Below, one piece after another: positions 43,245 through 52,458 of a stretch of 64,000 nucleotides of DNA. A program made the position numbers and the translations under genes. Under the pieces are notes generated by a model that saw nothing but the letters and a program-made list of their open reading frames with translations, did no database searches and was not told where the DNA came from. Positions within the stretch are counted from its first letter, which is position 1, and each line of letters opens with the position of its first letter. The DNA comes from Thalassovita mediterranea (lineage in GTDB: Bacteria; Pseudomonadota; Alphaproteobacteria; Rhodobacterales; Rhodobacteraceae), in the NCBI RefSeq assembly GCF_001458435.1, contig NZ_CYSF01000002.1, forward strand, positions 1 to 64,000, in the 5' to 3' direction.

Positions 43245-44384
43245 ATGCAAACAATGGTGCAAGAAACGGTGAACACAAACGCACAGACCGCCGCGCAATC
43301 ACGCGCTCCAGCTCGGCATTGTCGACAGGATGCAGCAGAGGCTGACGCATGTGCATTTCCCGATTGGGTGCCATCCGCTGCGCGTCTTTATCTGGCACAT
43401 GTGGAACACGGACAGCCGATGCGCCGTCTGGCGCGGTTGTCGGGGTGCCATGCCTCAACCGTGATGCGCCAGATCCGCAAGCTGGAAACCCAGCGTGATG
43501 ATGTGTTGGTGGATCTAGCGTTGCAGCGCCTTGGAACCCATCACTCCTTCAAAGAGGAGGCCGTCATGCGCCCATCGTCGACCAACGAGAACACCGCACC
43601 TGAGGGGCAGGCGGTATTTGCCAAATCCCGACTATTGCTGACTGGGCTGGCGCAAAAGGGGCATGTGCTGGCGGTGGCTGCGGATATGGAGAAGGCGGTT
43701 CTGGTGGATGCTTCGGGCGGGCGTAAAACCGTTGTGGATCGCGCGCTGGCAGAGGCGTTGGCGCTGCATGGCTGGATCGAATGTGCCCAGCCGGGGCGGG
43801 TGTCGCGCTACACGCTTAGCGCAGAGGGGCGGCGCCAGCTGACGCTCCGCTCTGCGACGCAGCCCGCGGGGTTTGCTGAGGCGCAGGCCAGCTTTCACAC
43901 GATGGTGCCACTTCAACCGATGCGTCCGCAACCAATGTCACCCTTTCAAGGGGCTGGTGATCGGTTGGCGTCAACGGATACGCCGTTGGCGTTGCTGGCC
44001 CGTCGTCGTGATAAATCAGGGCAGTTGTTTTTGCACCCGTCCTTCGCCGCTGCCGGTGAGCGCCTGCGCGAAGATTTTGAACTGGCCGCGTTGCGCCCTG
44101 AGGACGAGGCCCTGTGGAACCCTCTGTTTGGTGGATCGGTCCAACCACATGCGCAGCCTGCAATTGCTGCCGCACGACAGCGCATCAGTTACGCGCTGGA
44201 GGTGCTTGGTCCGGGACTGGCGGATGTTGTTCTGCGCTGCTGTTGTTATCTAGAGGGGTTAGAGGCCGCCGAACGCCAGATGGGGTGGTCTGCGCGGTCT
44301 GCCAAAATTGTGCTGCGCATCGCGCTGCAACGTTTGCACCTGCATTACATCGATCTGGGGGACGAGGGGGCCTTGATCGGTTAA
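43245..44384 (+). CDS. DUF6456-like helix-turn-helix protein
   Basis: 379 residues from ATG 43245, behind AAGGAGG; the open frame upstream is not needed. An N-terminal helix-turn-helix-like part ([23 protein letters not shown]) is followed by a winged-helix-type segment ([23 protein letters not shown]) and a C-terminal part ([20 protein letters not shown]) with the layout of DUF6456 proteins. It is probably a DNA-binding protein of Rhodobacterales; targets unknown. Its stop overlaps the end of the VIT-family gene by 4 bp (convergent). Confidence 0.7.
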   Translation: MQTMVQETVNTNAQTAAQSRAPARHCRQDAAEADACAFPDWVPSAARLYLAHVEHGQPMRRLARLSGCHASTVMRQIRKLETQRDDVLVDLALQRLGTHHSFKEEAVMRPSSTNENTAPEGQAVFAKSRLLLTGLAQKGHVLAVAADMEKAVLVDASGGRKTVVDRALAEALALHGWIECAQPGRVSRYTLSAEGRRQLTLRSATQPAGFAEAQASFHTMVPLQPMRPQPMSPFQGAGDRLASTDTPLALLARRRDKSGQLFLHPSFAAAGERLREDFELAALRPEDEALWNPLFGGSVQPHAQPAIAAARQRISYALEVLGPGLADVVLRCCCYLEGLEAAERQMGWSARSAKIVLRIALQRLHLHYIDLGDEGALIG

Positions 44385-45073
44385 CCGCCGATCAGCCAGC
44401 CCACGCCATAGGCGGCACTGGCGCACAGTCCGCCGATCCCGACGGTTTCCAGCTGTGCCTGCCATAGGGGTTCTGCAGTCACAAACCGGCGCAGACCGCC
44501 GAGTGTGATCAACGCCATCACAGTCGCCGCAACAGATGTCGGCCATTGCATCGGGGCAGGTAGACCAAACAGGTAGGGTGCAATCGGCATCAACCCGAAA
44601 AGAATGAAAGAGATAAACGTCACACAGCCGTTGCGCGCTGGATGATCGCCTTCGGGACGGGGCAGCGCCAGATCCTGTGACAGGATCTGATCTGCGGCGA
44701 CCTGCGGATGACGGGCGATCAACGCGCTGATCTGTGCCGCATCACCATCTGGAATGCCTTGTCGCGTCAGGGCCTGCTGCAGGCGGTTGCGGGCCGTATC
44801 GGGGTTGGTTTTCAGGACCTGTAGCACGTCGCGGCGATGGCGTCGGTACATTTGGTGTTGCGATCGCGCCGACAGAAACTCCCCTAGTCCCATCGACAAT
44901 CCGTCCGCCAAAAGGTTCGCAAGGCCAAACAGAATGACCGCCAAAACCCCGATTTCCGCAGGTGTATCACCGCCAGCGCCAGCAAATCCGGCGACGATAG
45001 CAAAGGTGGTGACGATGCCGTCATTGCCGCCATAGATCACCTGTTTCAGGGAACGGTGCGGTGTAAGTGCCAT
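44381..45073 (-). CDS. VIT1/CCC1-family membrane protein
   Basis: 230 residues from ATG 45073. [22 protein letters not shown] at the N-terminus and [17 protein letters not shown] are VIT-family signatures. Four to five helices are present. Relatives move iron or manganese out of the cytoplasm. Whether this one carries iron or manganese cannot be told. The linker [18 protein letters not shown] is soluble. Confidence 0.88.
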   Translation of the reverse strand: MALTPHRSLKQVIYGGNDGIVTTFAIVAGFAGAGGDTPAEIGVLAVILFGLANLLADGLSMGLGEFLSARSQHQMYRRHRRDVLQVLKTNPDTARNRLQQALTRQGIPDGDAAQISALIARHPQVAADQILSQDLALPRPEGDHPARNGCVTFISFILFGLMPIAPYLFGLPAPMQWPTSVAATVMALITLGGLRRFVTAEPLWQAQLETVGIGGLCASAAYGVGWLIGG

Positions 45074-45169
45074 ATCGGTGCCTCCGCAATTCACGGGGAT
45101 TATGGCAGGGCAATCGCCTGCTGCCTTTGATCAGGCGCAAGCGCCGCAGGCAGCGGCAACACAAAATAA

Positions 45170-45200
45170 AACCCCGCGACGGGCAAAACCTGTCGCGGGG
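45170..45200 (-). terminator. peroxiredoxin gene terminator
   Basis: CCCCGCGAC (minus strand, from 45200) pairs with GTCGCGGGG (ending 45172), then TTTTAT. Confidence 0.8.
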
Positions 45201-45228
45201 CCAAGGCATGTATCAAAGGGGGCAGGGA

Positions 45229-45777
45229 TTACTCTGCCGCTACCTCTGCGCCTGCTTCCAGATGCTTCAGCAGGTTCTCGGGCGAGCTTTCGCCATAGGG
45301 ATCTTCGCCGTGGTTGTCGCTCAGGCCCGGCTCTTCGAACCATGCTTCGACCTGACCGTCGTTGATGATCGCCGCATAGCGCCAGGAACGCATGCCAAAG
45401 CCCAGGTTGTCCTTGGCGACCAGCATGCCGGCTTTACGGGTGAATTCACCGGAGCCATCGGGGATCACTTTGACGTTCTTGATGCCCTGAGCTTCGGCCC
45501 ATTTGTTCATCACGAAGCTGTCGTTCACCGACATGCAGTAGATCTCTTCGATGCCCAGCTCGTTGAACTTGGCGAAGTTGTCTTCAAAACCCGGCAGCTG
45601 GTAGGTGGAGCAGGTGGGGGTGAACGCACCCGGCAGCGAGAACAGGATTACGCGCTTGCCAGCGAAGTAATCGTCGCTGGACATGTCCTGCCAACGGAAG
45701 GGGTTCGGGCCGCCTACGGATTCGTCACGAACGCGGGTGCGGAAGGTTACTGCGGGGACTTTCTGGCCTGCTTGCAT
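45229..45777 (-). CDS. peroxiredoxin (Prx5-like)
   Basis: 182 residues. The peroxidatic Cys is C56 in AFTPTCSTYQLPGF, with the redoxin-fold context GKRVILFSLPG. A second Cys, C81 in IYCMSVND, is present but is not in the usual resolving position. It reduces peroxides with thioredoxin or glutaredoxin. The acidic tail (HLEAGAEVAAE) is unusual. Divergent from lipA; a possible small RNA lies between the two. Confidence 0.93.
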   Translation of the reverse strand: MQAGQKVPAVTFRTRVRDESVGGPNPFRWQDMSSDDYFAGKRVILFSLPGAFTPTCSTYQLPGFEDNFAKFNELGIEEIYCMSVNDSFVMNKWAEAQGIKNVKVIPDGSGEFTRKAGMLVAKDNLGFGMRSWRYAAIINDGQVEAWFEEPGLSDNHGEDPYGESSPENLLKHLEAGAEVAAE

Positions 45778-45921
45778 CTGTCTATCCTACATTAAGATCA
45801 CAACTCTGGCGGTTCTTTATAACGATTCCAAACTGGCGGCTAGATGGGAATGTCTCTGCGCTGCAGAATTGGCGTTTTTCAGGATAAATGGCCCCAAGGA
45901 AAAGGTTTGTTGCTGATCTGT

Positions 45922-45982
45922 TGTGCAAATTGCTGCGATGCAAAAATGCAGGTTATGGTCGCGAATTTTGTCGGTTTTGAGG
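45922..45982 (+). ncRNA. possible small RNA or lipA leader ending at the orphan terminator
   Basis: The hairpin at 45983 has no protein gene behind it. A weak promoter, TTGCTG (45931-45936) and TATGGT (45955-45960), could start a short transcript, and a lipA leader is the alternative. No known RNA family was recognised. Confidence 0.25.
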
Positions 45983-46012
45983 AGCTATGCGTCGTGTGCA
46001 TAGCTTTTTTCA
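45983..46012 (+). terminator. orphan intrinsic terminator upstream of lipA
   Basis: AGCTATGC (45983-45990) and GCATAGCT (45998-46005) form a perfect 8-bp stem followed by TTTTTC. No plus-strand gene lies upstream (prx is on the minus strand), so it must end a leader or a small RNA. It is 88 bp before the lipA start. Confidence 0.65.
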
Positions 46013-46097
46013 GGCAATGGTACTTTCGGATTGCTGCCGTTATACTAAGTCGACCCTCACAGGTGACTATCAGGACCAAACGTCAGGATGAACGACA

Positions 46098-47048
46098 GTG
46101 CGTGATCTTAAGATTCCTCAGCAGCGGCACCCCGAAAAGGCCCACCGCCCGGACAATGCCCAGCCAAAGAAACCCAGCTGGATCCGCGTAAAAGCGCCCG
46201 TGTCTGATGGGTATAAAGAAACCCACAAAATCATGCGCGAAAACAAACTGGTCACAGTTTGCGAAGAGGCGGGTTGCCCCAACGCCGGTGAATGCTGGTC
46301 GCAGGGTCACGCCACCATGATGATCATGGGCGATATCTGTACCCGCGGCTGTACCTTCTGCAATATCGCGACCGGCAAGCCTGACAGTCTGGATGTGTTT
46401 GAACCGGGCCGTGTTGCGGATGCGGTGCAGAAACTGGGGCTGAACCATGTGGTGATCACCTCGGTGGACCGCGACGACCTGAAAGATGGCGGCGCAGAAC
46501 ATTTCGCCCAGACCATTCGCGCGGTGCGTCACCGTTCGCCGGGCACCACGATTGAGATTCTGACCCCCGACTTCCTGAAATGTGACATGTCGGTGCTGGA
46601 AACCATCGTTGAGGCGCGCCCTGACGTGTTCAACCACAACCTTGAAACTGTGCCAGGCCTGTATCCTGAAGTGCGCCCGGGCGCGCGCTACTTCCATTCC
46701 TTGCGCCTATTGCAGCGGGTGAAAGAACTGGACCCGACCATGTTCACCAAATCCGGCATCATGGTCGGTCTGGGTGAAGATAAACAGGGCGTGCATCAGG
46801 TGATGGACGACATGCGCGCCGCTGACATCGATTTCCTGACCATTGGGCAATACCTGCAACCGACCCCGAAACACCACGCGGTCGATCGCTTTGTGCATCC
46901 GGATGAGTTCAAAGCCTATGAAAAAGCCGCCTATGGCAAGGGTTTCCTCATGGTTTCGGCGACGCCGTTGACCCGTTCGTCCTACCATGCGGGTGATGAT
47001 TTCGCCCAGTTGCGTCAGGCACGGATGGAAAAGCTGGGTCAGGCCTAA
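46098..47048 (+). CDS. lipA: lipoyl synthase
   Basis: 316 residues from GTG 46098. It is a radical SAM enzyme with the CxxxCxxC cluster (CTRGCTFC) and the auxiliary cluster cysteines [12 protein letters not shown], plus the conserved C-terminal SSYHAGDDF. It inserts two sulphurs into octanoyl groups of lipoyl domains. LipB and the target dehydrogenases are elsewhere. A terminator follows. Confidence 0.97.
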   Translation: MRDLKIPQQRHPEKAHRPDNAQPKKPSWIRVKAPVSDGYKETHKIMRENKLVTVCEEAGCPNAGECWSQGHATMMIMGDICTRGCTFCNIATGKPDSLDVFEPGRVADAVQKLGLNHVVITSVDRDDLKDGGAEHFAQTIRAVRHRSPGTTIEILTPDFLKCDMSVLETIVEARPDVFNHNLETVPGLYPEVRPGARYFHSLRLLQRVKELDPTMFTKSGIMVGLGEDKQGVHQVMDDMRAADIDFLTIGQYLQPTPKHHAVDRFVHPDEFKAYEKAAYGKGFLMVSATPLTRSSYHAGDDFAQLRQARMEKLGQA

Positions 47049-47075
47049 GGTCACGACACACCTTCCGAGACGAAG

Positions 47076-47110
47076 AAAGCCGCCCCGTGATCAAGGGCGG
47101 CTTTTCTATT
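47076..47110 (+). terminator. lipA terminator
   Basis: AAAGCCGCCC (47076-47085) and GGGCGGCTTT (47095-47104), then TCTATT. It lies 27 bp after lipA and may also serve hpt on the other strand. Confidence 0.85.
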
Positions 47111-47129
47111 TCAGCGCTGATGTGGTCGC

Positions 47130-47681
47130 TTAGACCTCATCTTCGTCGACAAATCGCACCTTGCCGATGAAGGGCAGGTTGCGGTTACGTTGGGCGTAGT
47201 CGATGCCATAGCCGACAACAAATTCATCCGGAATCTCAAACCCGATCCAATCCGCCTTTACATCCGCCTCACGGCGCGACGGTTTGTCCAGCAGCGCAAT
47301 GGTGCGCAGTTTACGCGGGTTACGCCCTTTCAGCAGGCGCAGAACGTGGGTCAGGGTAAAGCCGGTATCAACGATATCCTCAACCACCAGAACATCACGG
47401 CCCTCAATCTCGCCACGGATATCCTTCAGGATCCGCACCTCACGAGAGCTTTCCATATCGTTGCCATATGACGACGCCTCTAGGAAATCGACCTCTACCG
47501 GCAGGCCCAGTTCACGCACGATGTCGGCGATGAACACAAAGCTGCCGCGCAGCAGGCCGACCACAATCAGCTTATCGGTGCTGCCAAATTCAAATTCGAT
47601 CTCACGCGCGAGGGATTCAATCCGGGCGGCGATTTGCTTGGCTGAGATCATTTCGTCGATGACATAAGGACGCTTGGACAT
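47130..47681 (-). CDS. hpt: hypoxanthine phosphoribosyltransferase
   Basis: 183 residues from ATG 47681 (AAGAGGG upstream). The PRPP-binding motif is [14 protein letters not shown], and [15 protein letters not shown] is a type I phosphoribosyltransferase signature. It salvages hypoxanthine and guanine to IMP and GMP. Convergent with lipA; divergent from ratA, 80 bp away. Confidence 0.95.
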   Translation of the reverse strand: MSKRPYVIDEMISAKQIAARIESLAREIEFEFGSTDKLIVVGLLRGSFVFIADIVRELGLPVEVDFLEASSYGNDMESSREVRILKDIRGEIEGRDVLVVEDIVDTGFTLTHVLRLLKGRNPRKLRTIALLDKPSRREADVKADWIGFEIPDEFVVGYGIDYAQRNRNLPFIGKVRFVDEDEV

Positions 47682-47761
47682 GAGACCCTCTTGCAATTTC
47701 GTCGACACTCTACGAAATGAACCTGTAAGATACCACGTGAAAAGATCGAAAAGACCGCGAA

Positions 47762-48211
47762 ATGCCCACACACTCCGAAACGCGCCAGATGCCCTATACG
47801 GCCCAGCAGATGTATGACCTCGTGGCGGATGTGGCGACCTATCCGAAATTCCTGCCCTGGTGCGCTGCGGCCCGTATCCGCAAGGTGACGCCGCAGGGTG
47901 ACGGCACCGATGTGATGGAGGCGGATCTGGTCATTTCCTTCAAGGTGTTTCGCGAACGTTTTGGCAGCCGCGTGGTGCTGTCGCCGGAAACCAAGCGGAT
48001 TGATACAGAATATCTGGATGGCCCATTCAAATACATGAAGAGCTACTGGCAGTTTTCCGACCGTGACGATGGCCAGTGCGACGTGTCCTTCTTCGTGGAT
48101 TTTGAATTTAAGAACGCGGTGTTTCAGGGCATCATCGGTGTGGTGTTCAATGAGGCGATGCAGCGTATCGTGCGCGCCTTTGAAAACCGCGCGGCGGCGC
48201 TTTACGGCTGA
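47762..48211 (+). CDS. ubiquinone-binding COQ10/RatA START-domain protein
   Basis: 149 residues. [29 protein letters not shown] is the typical start of the COQ10/RatA family, a hydrophobic-pocket START fold. It probably binds coenzyme Q and helps its use in respiration; the E. coli member RatA has also been described as acting on ribosome assembly, so the name is used with care. Confidence 0.92.
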   Translation: MPTHSETRQMPYTAQQMYDLVADVATYPKFLPWCAAARIRKVTPQGDGTDVMEADLVISFKVFRERFGSRVVLSPETKRIDTEYLDGPFKYMKSYWQFSDRDDGQCDVSFFVDFEFKNAVFQGIIGVVFNEAMQRIVRAFENRAAALYG

Positions 48212-48305
48212 CATAGAACGCTTGATCTGACGGATTTCTGGCAACCTGCAGGGCTTTCCTCATCGCGGCGGCTGAATTAACCTGCGCGGGAACAAGGGGT
48301 GTGTC

Positions 48306-49601
48306 ATGCAGAGTTTCAGCCAACAGTTAAGCGCATTTGCCTGTCAAACCGCATCCAGCGACCTGCCAGAGGCGGCGCTGTCTGTGATGCAACTGTCGCT
48401 GATCGACTGGGCGGCCTGCGCGATTGCGGGCCGTGATGAACCCGTCGCCCAGATCCTGCGCGCCCAAGCGATTGAGGAGGCGGGCGCTGCGCAGGCTACT
48501 TTGGTCGGTGGCGGCATGGCGCCCGCACGCATGGCGGCACTGGTCAATGGCACGATCAGCCACGCACTTGATTACGACGACACCCATTTCGCCCATATCG
48601 GCCATCCCTCCGTAGCGGTGATCCCCGCCGCGCTGGCCGTGGCGCAAAAGATCGGCGCAGATGCGGCGGCGTTTCAGGCGGCCTGCCTCATCGGGGTGGA
48701 GGTGGCAGTGCGCGTTGGTGTCTGGCTGGGCCGCGATCATTATCAGGGGGGATTTCATCAAACTGGCACAGCTGGCGCGTTTGGCGCCACGGTGGCGGCG
48801 GCGCGCCTGATGGGGCTGAGTGCCGCGCAATGCCAGATGGCGCTGGGGCTGGTGGCAACACGGGCCAGCGGTCTGAAATCGCAATTCGGCACCATGGGCA
48901 AACCCTATAACGCCGGCCTTGCCGCCAGCAACGGGGTGGAGGCGGCGGAACTGGTCGCACGCGGGTTCATCGCCAACCCCGATGCGCTGGAGGCGGCGCA
49001 GGGCTTCGGGCCAACGCATATGGGGCAGGGCGATCCGCTGGCCCTGGCCGGTCTGGGTGAGGCTTGGCTGCTTGAAACCGTCAGTCACAAGTTTCACGCC
49101 TGTTGTCATGGCTTGCACGCCGCGTTGGAGGCGATGAATGACCTGTTGCCATTGCGCCCCGAGGATCTGCGCGCGATCGAGGTGCGCACGCATCCCCGCT
49201 GGATGAGCGTGTGCAACCAATCCGCCCCGATGACCGGTCTGGGGGCGAAGTTTTCTTACGGCACCGTGCTGGCCATGTCGGTGCTGGGCCATGACACCGC
49301 GCGGCTTGACAACTACCGCGACAGCCTGTGCGTTGATCCGGCCCTGCAGGCCTTGCGCGCGCGGGTGCATGTGGTTGCAGACGACCGTGTCAGCGAAACC
49401 GCGACACGGTTGAAGGTGCAAACCCGCCAAGGCATCTATGAAGCGGCGCATGATCTAATCGCACCGATGGATCTGCCCCAACGCAAAGCCAAAATCTTGC
49501 GCAAGGCAGAAAGCCTTTTGGGTCGCGACACAGCGGGTGCCGCTGTATTGGCGGTTGAGGGCGCAGGCAGCCCCGCAGAATTTGCTGCCCTTCTGGCGTG
49601 A
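48306..49601 (+). CDS. MmgE/PrpD family protein
   Basis: 431 residues. LDYDDTHFAHIGHPSVAVIPA carries the conserved acidic/His motif of the MmgE/PrpD family, and HKFHACCHGLHAALEAM is typical. Relatives include 2-methylcitrate dehydratase (PrpD) and aconitate decarboxylase. No other propionate-pathway gene is near, so the substrate is open. The gene is alone, 94 bp after the COQ10-type gene. Confidence 0.9.
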   Translation: MQSFSQQLSAFACQTASSDLPEAALSVMQLSLIDWAACAIAGRDEPVAQILRAQAIEEAGAAQATLVGGGMAPARMAALVNGTISHALDYDDTHFAHIGHPSVAVIPAALAVAQKIGADAAAFQAACLIGVEVAVRVGVWLGRDHYQGGFHQTGTAGAFGATVAAARLMGLSAAQCQMALGLVATRASGLKSQFGTMGKPYNAGLAASNGVEAAELVARGFIANPDALEAAQGFGPTHMGQGDPLALAGLGEAWLLETVSHKFHACCHGLHAALEAMNDLLPLRPEDLRAIEVRTHPRWMSVCNQSAPMTGLGAKFSYGTVLAMSVLGHDTARLDNYRDSLCVDPALQALRARVHVVADDRVSETATRLKVQTRQGIYEAAHDLIAPMDLPQRKAKILRKAESLLGRDTAGAAVLAVEGAGSPAEFAALLA

Positions 49602-49975
49602 TCCGGTTCTGATCTGACCTCTCTAGCTTTGATACTCTGGCCTGTGGTCGCTGCAGGACGTTTTGTACCTGTCGCCTCGTCAGCATCAGCTCTCGCGTCC
49701 GCGAATCCCCCATTTTCCCCGCCTGATACATCCCGAAGGATATATCGCGGATATATCCTTTCTGGACCCGCACCAGCGGTTCGAGAGCGCGGATTTTACT
49801 CCCATCCGGCAGGATGCAGATCACCTTCCGCCGGAACCGCCTAAGCCCCTTAGGACGATCGAGAGGGCGCGCCATACTTTATCTCAATTGAGGCGATAAA
49901 GGCGGATATCTATATTCGTTTGTAGAGAGCACGAGCAAACAATCGCATAAGCGACAAACGAGAAAGAGACACACC
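49602..49975. other. gene-poor region with an unexplained minus-strand frame and a palindrome
   Basis: About 370 bp. A minus-strand frame starts at 49875 (MARPLDRPKGLRRFRRKV) and stays open to 49390, the last third antisense to the PrpD-family gene. Its first 90 codons look coding in base use, but no ribosome-binding site and no family were found. A perfect 10-bp inverted repeat, AAGGATATAT (49736-49745) and ATATATCCTT (49751-49760), lies inside. It may be the remnant of a lost gene. Confidence 0.35.
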
Positions 49976-50353
49976 ATGACCCAGATGACCGTTCTGAACA
50001 CCGCTGAAATCATCAACAACAGCATCGTTGCACATTACGTTCTGGGTCATCAGCTGCGCGCAGCCGCCATCGACGGCAACTGCAGCCTGCCGGTGCGCGC
50101 CTATAAAAACGCCGAGAAATGTGGTCTGGGTAAACTGATCTCCTTCCTGAAAGACAACGCACAGATGACCACCCGCGCCAAAGAAGTTGACGCGCTGCAT
50201 GTTGACCTGCACGACGCTGCCTGCGGTGTTGCGGCCCTGATCGCCACTGGCAACTTCGACGCGGCGATTGATGAACTGGCCACCGGCTACTACGCCGACG
50301 CAGCTGCGGCCCTGACCAAGGCACTGTCGCACTGGAAAGTTGAGATTTCGTAA
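49976..50353 (+). CDS. free-standing CZB-type zinc-binding protein
   Basis: 125 residues, all helical in appearance. H20, C49, H75 and H79 (in VAHYVLG, EKCGLGKL and ALHVDLHDA) have the spacing of the chemoreceptor zinc-binding (CZB) domain; the diguanylate cyclase DgcZ of E. coli uses H22, C52, H79 and H83. Here the domain is the whole protein, with no output module. It could be a zinc or hypochlorous-acid sensor subunit acting on a partner. The start follows GAAAGAGA. Confidence 0.6.
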   Translation: MTQMTVLNTAEIINNSIVAHYVLGHQLRAAAIDGNCSLPVRAYKNAEKCGLGKLISFLKDNAQMTTRAKEVDALHVDLHDAACGVAALIATGNFDAAIDELATGYYADAAAALTKALSHWKVEIS

Positions 50354-50385
50354 ACGCCACAGACTTTTTCTGCTCTCTCAAACAA

Positions 50386-50420
50386 AAAAGCGCCCCCAAA
50401 CGGAGGGCGCTTTTGTTTTT
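50386..50420 (+). terminator. terminator of the CZB-type gene
   Basis: AAAAGCGCCC (50386-50395) and GGGCGCTTTT (50405-50414), then GTTTTT. A 10-bp stem, 33 bp after the stop. Confidence 0.9.
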
Positions 50421-50600
50421 GCGAAAAACCTGCGGGCGTTAAGGGAATGTTCATCAATAGGCTTTAGAACCGTTTCGCGCCTTGATGATTGAGACTGTTA
50501 AGGAATCGAAATGAGGAGATGCGATAGATTGAAATTTTTAGGTCTGGAACGCAGCGCTGACATGTCGTGTTCGATAAAAGATATCAGACACTGCTGAAAC

Positions 50601-50624
50601 GCAAAACGGGCCCCGAAAGGCCCG
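50601..50624 (-). terminator. probable amtB terminator
   Basis: CGGGCC (50607-50612) and GGCCCG (50619-50624) pair across 6 bp; on the minus strand the next bases are TTTTGC. 25 bp after the amtB stop. Confidence 0.6.
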
Positions 50625-50648
50625 CCTGCTGATGCGTCGGTTTGTACC

Positions 50649-51827
50649 TTAGGACGAGTGGTCGTAGGCGCGTTCGCCGTGGACGGTGAGGTCCAGACCG
50701 TTCACCTCGGTCTCCAGATCTACCCGCAGGGGGAAGACCATGGCAACCAGTTTGGCCAGTACGACTGAGACCACCAGAGTAAAGACGCCTACGATGGCCA
50801 GGCTGCCCAGTTGCGCCGCCCAGCTGCCTGCGCCGAAACCGGCGATCATGATGGTGCCGAAGATGCCGCCAACGCCGTGGACGGCAAAAACATCCAGCGT
50901 GTCGTCGATGCGCAGCTTGTTGCGTACGAGGTTCACCGCTTCCTGACACAGGACACCTGCGACTGCACCGATGATCAGCGCCTCTACCGGACCGACGAAG
51001 CCGGAGGCGGGGGTGATCGAGGCGAGGCCCGCAATGGTGCCGGTGACCAGACCAACGAGGGAGGCTTTGCCGTGTTTCTTGTATTCCCACGCCAACCAGG
51101 TCAGCGATGCGGTGGCGGCAGAGATGTGGGTTACGGTCAGAGCCATCGCAGCGCCGCCGTCAGCCGCCAGCTGCGAACCACCGTTAAAGCCAAACCAGCC
51201 GACCCACAGCATCGCGGCGCCGATCATCACGTAACCGGGGTTGTGCGGCGGGGTTGTCTGGTGCTTGCGTGCGCCCAGCATCACGGCCAGTACCAATGCG
51301 GCAATCCCTGCGGTTTCGTGCACAACGATGCCACCGGCGAAGTCCTTGACACCAACGTCGCCAAAGATGCCGCCATCAGCCAAGAAACCGCCGCCCCAGA
51401 TCCAATGGGTTACAGGCGCATAGACCAGGACCATCCATAGGGCCGAGAAGGTCAGTACGAAGGCAAAACCGATACGTTCCACATAGGCGCCGACGATCAA
51501 CGCCGGGGTGATGATCGCAAAGGTCATCTGGAAGGCAAAGAACAGAACCTCGGGCAGGTTGCCCGACAGGGTGTCTGCGTCGATTCCGTTGAGGAAGGCC
51601 TTGCCCAGACCGCCCCAGATCGCATTGCCGTCACCAAAGGCGATAGAGTAGCCGACGGCGAACCACAAAACGCTCATCAGACAGGCGATGGCGTAGCAGT
51701 GCATAAAGACGCTGAGTACATTTCGTGCGCGCACCAGACCGCCGTAAAACAGCGCCAGTCCGGGGAGTGTCATGAACAGCACCAGGGCTGTCGCGACGAT
51801 GATCCAGGCGGTATCCGCTCCGTTCAT
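50649..51827 (-). CDS. amtB: ammonium transporter
   Basis: 392 residues from ATG 51827, behind AAGGATC. Eleven helices are expected; LFYGGLVRARNVLS, the D-x-AGG-x-V-x-H signature of the ammonium transporters (DFAGGIVVHETAGIAAL), and HGVGGIFGT with a pore His are present. It transports ammonium and methylammonium. The GlnK gene that usually precedes amtB is not next to it. Regulation by the NtrBC genes 3.5 kb away is likely. Confidence 0.95.
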   Translation of the reverse strand: MNGADTAWIIVATALVLFMTLPGLALFYGGLVRARNVLSVFMHCYAIACLMSVLWFAVGYSIAFGDGNAIWGGLGKAFLNGIDADTLSGNLPEVLFFAFQMTFAIITPALIVGAYVERIGFAFVLTFSALWMVLVYAPVTHWIWGGGFLADGGIFGDVGVKDFAGGIVVHETAGIAALVLAVMLGARKHQTTPPHNPGYVMIGAAMLWVGWFGFNGGSQLAADGGAAMALTVTHISAATASLTWLAWEYKKHGKASLVGLVTGTIAGLASITPASGFVGPVEALIIGAVAGVLCQEAVNLVRNKLRIDDTLDVFAVHGVGGIFGTIMIAGFGAGSWAAQLGSLAIVGVFTLVVSVVLAKLVAMVFPLRVDLETEVNGLDLTVHGERAYDHSS

Positions 51828-51979
51828 AACTGTGATCCTTCTTTTCCCGATTTCGGGGAGGCATCTCAGATCGGGCGCAAAAGAAAACAGCAAAGGCCTA
51901 AAAAACAGGTCAAAAAACACCCGTTTTGCAAAGCGGTTAAATATTAGGCGAAATAATTAGGCTTATGATTAATTAATAG

Positions 51980-52456
51980 TCACGCCGTATTTGCCGCAAT
52001 TTGCAGCAGGGTGAGTGCTTTTTCAGCGGCGGCGCTGCGGACCTTGTCGCGGCCCAGCGGCCCAAACTCCACCGTTTCGCTGACCGGCGGGGTGGTTTCA
52101 GTCGCGATTGCAAAACAAACGCGGCCCTCTGGCTTATGCTCGGATCCGCCGGGGCCAGCGATGCCGGTGATCGCCACGGCGACCTGCGCGTCGGAGTGGC
52201 GCAGCGCGCCGGCGGCCATTTCGCGCGCGACCTCCTCTGACACAGCGCCATGGGCGTTGAGTGTTGCGGCGGACACGCCCAGCATCTGCTGTTTGGCGGC
52301 ATTGGTGTAGGTGACGAAGCCGCGATCAACCACGGCAGAGGACCCCGGCACATCGGTTAGCGCCGCCATCACCATGCCGCCAGTGCAGCTTTCTGCTGCG
52401 GTGGCCATCCAGCCGCGTGATTTCAGTGCGTCGAGTACCGCAGCCGCCAAAGTCAT
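51980..52456 (-). CDS. pncC: nicotinamide-nucleotide amidohydrolase PncC (CinA C-domain)
   Basis: 158 residues. ATAAESCTGGMVMAALTDVPGSS and AITGIAGPGGSEHKPEGRV are the stand-alone CinA domain motifs. It deamidates NMN to NaMN, in NAD recycling. Only the C-terminal CinA domain is present, as is common. It follows pgpA by 2 bp. Confidence 0.92.
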   Translation of the reverse strand: MTLAAAVLDALKSRGWMATAAESCTGGMVMAALTDVPGSSAVVDRGFVTYTNAAKQQMLGVSAATLNAHGAVSEEVAREMAAGALRHSDAQVAVAITGIAGPGGSEHKPEGRVCFAIATETTPPVSETVEFGPLGRDKVRSAAAEKALTLLQIAANTA

Positions 52457-52458
52457 GA

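Noticed and set aside
45844-46191. Plus-strand frame overlapping the orphan terminator and lipA
   Set aside because: It has irregular composition, crosses the hairpin, and overlaps lipA in another frame.
51828-51975. Sigma-54 promoter before amtB
   Set aside because: No GG-N10-GC pair with a proper TGGCAC/TTGCA match; the best TTTGCA lacks the upstream half.
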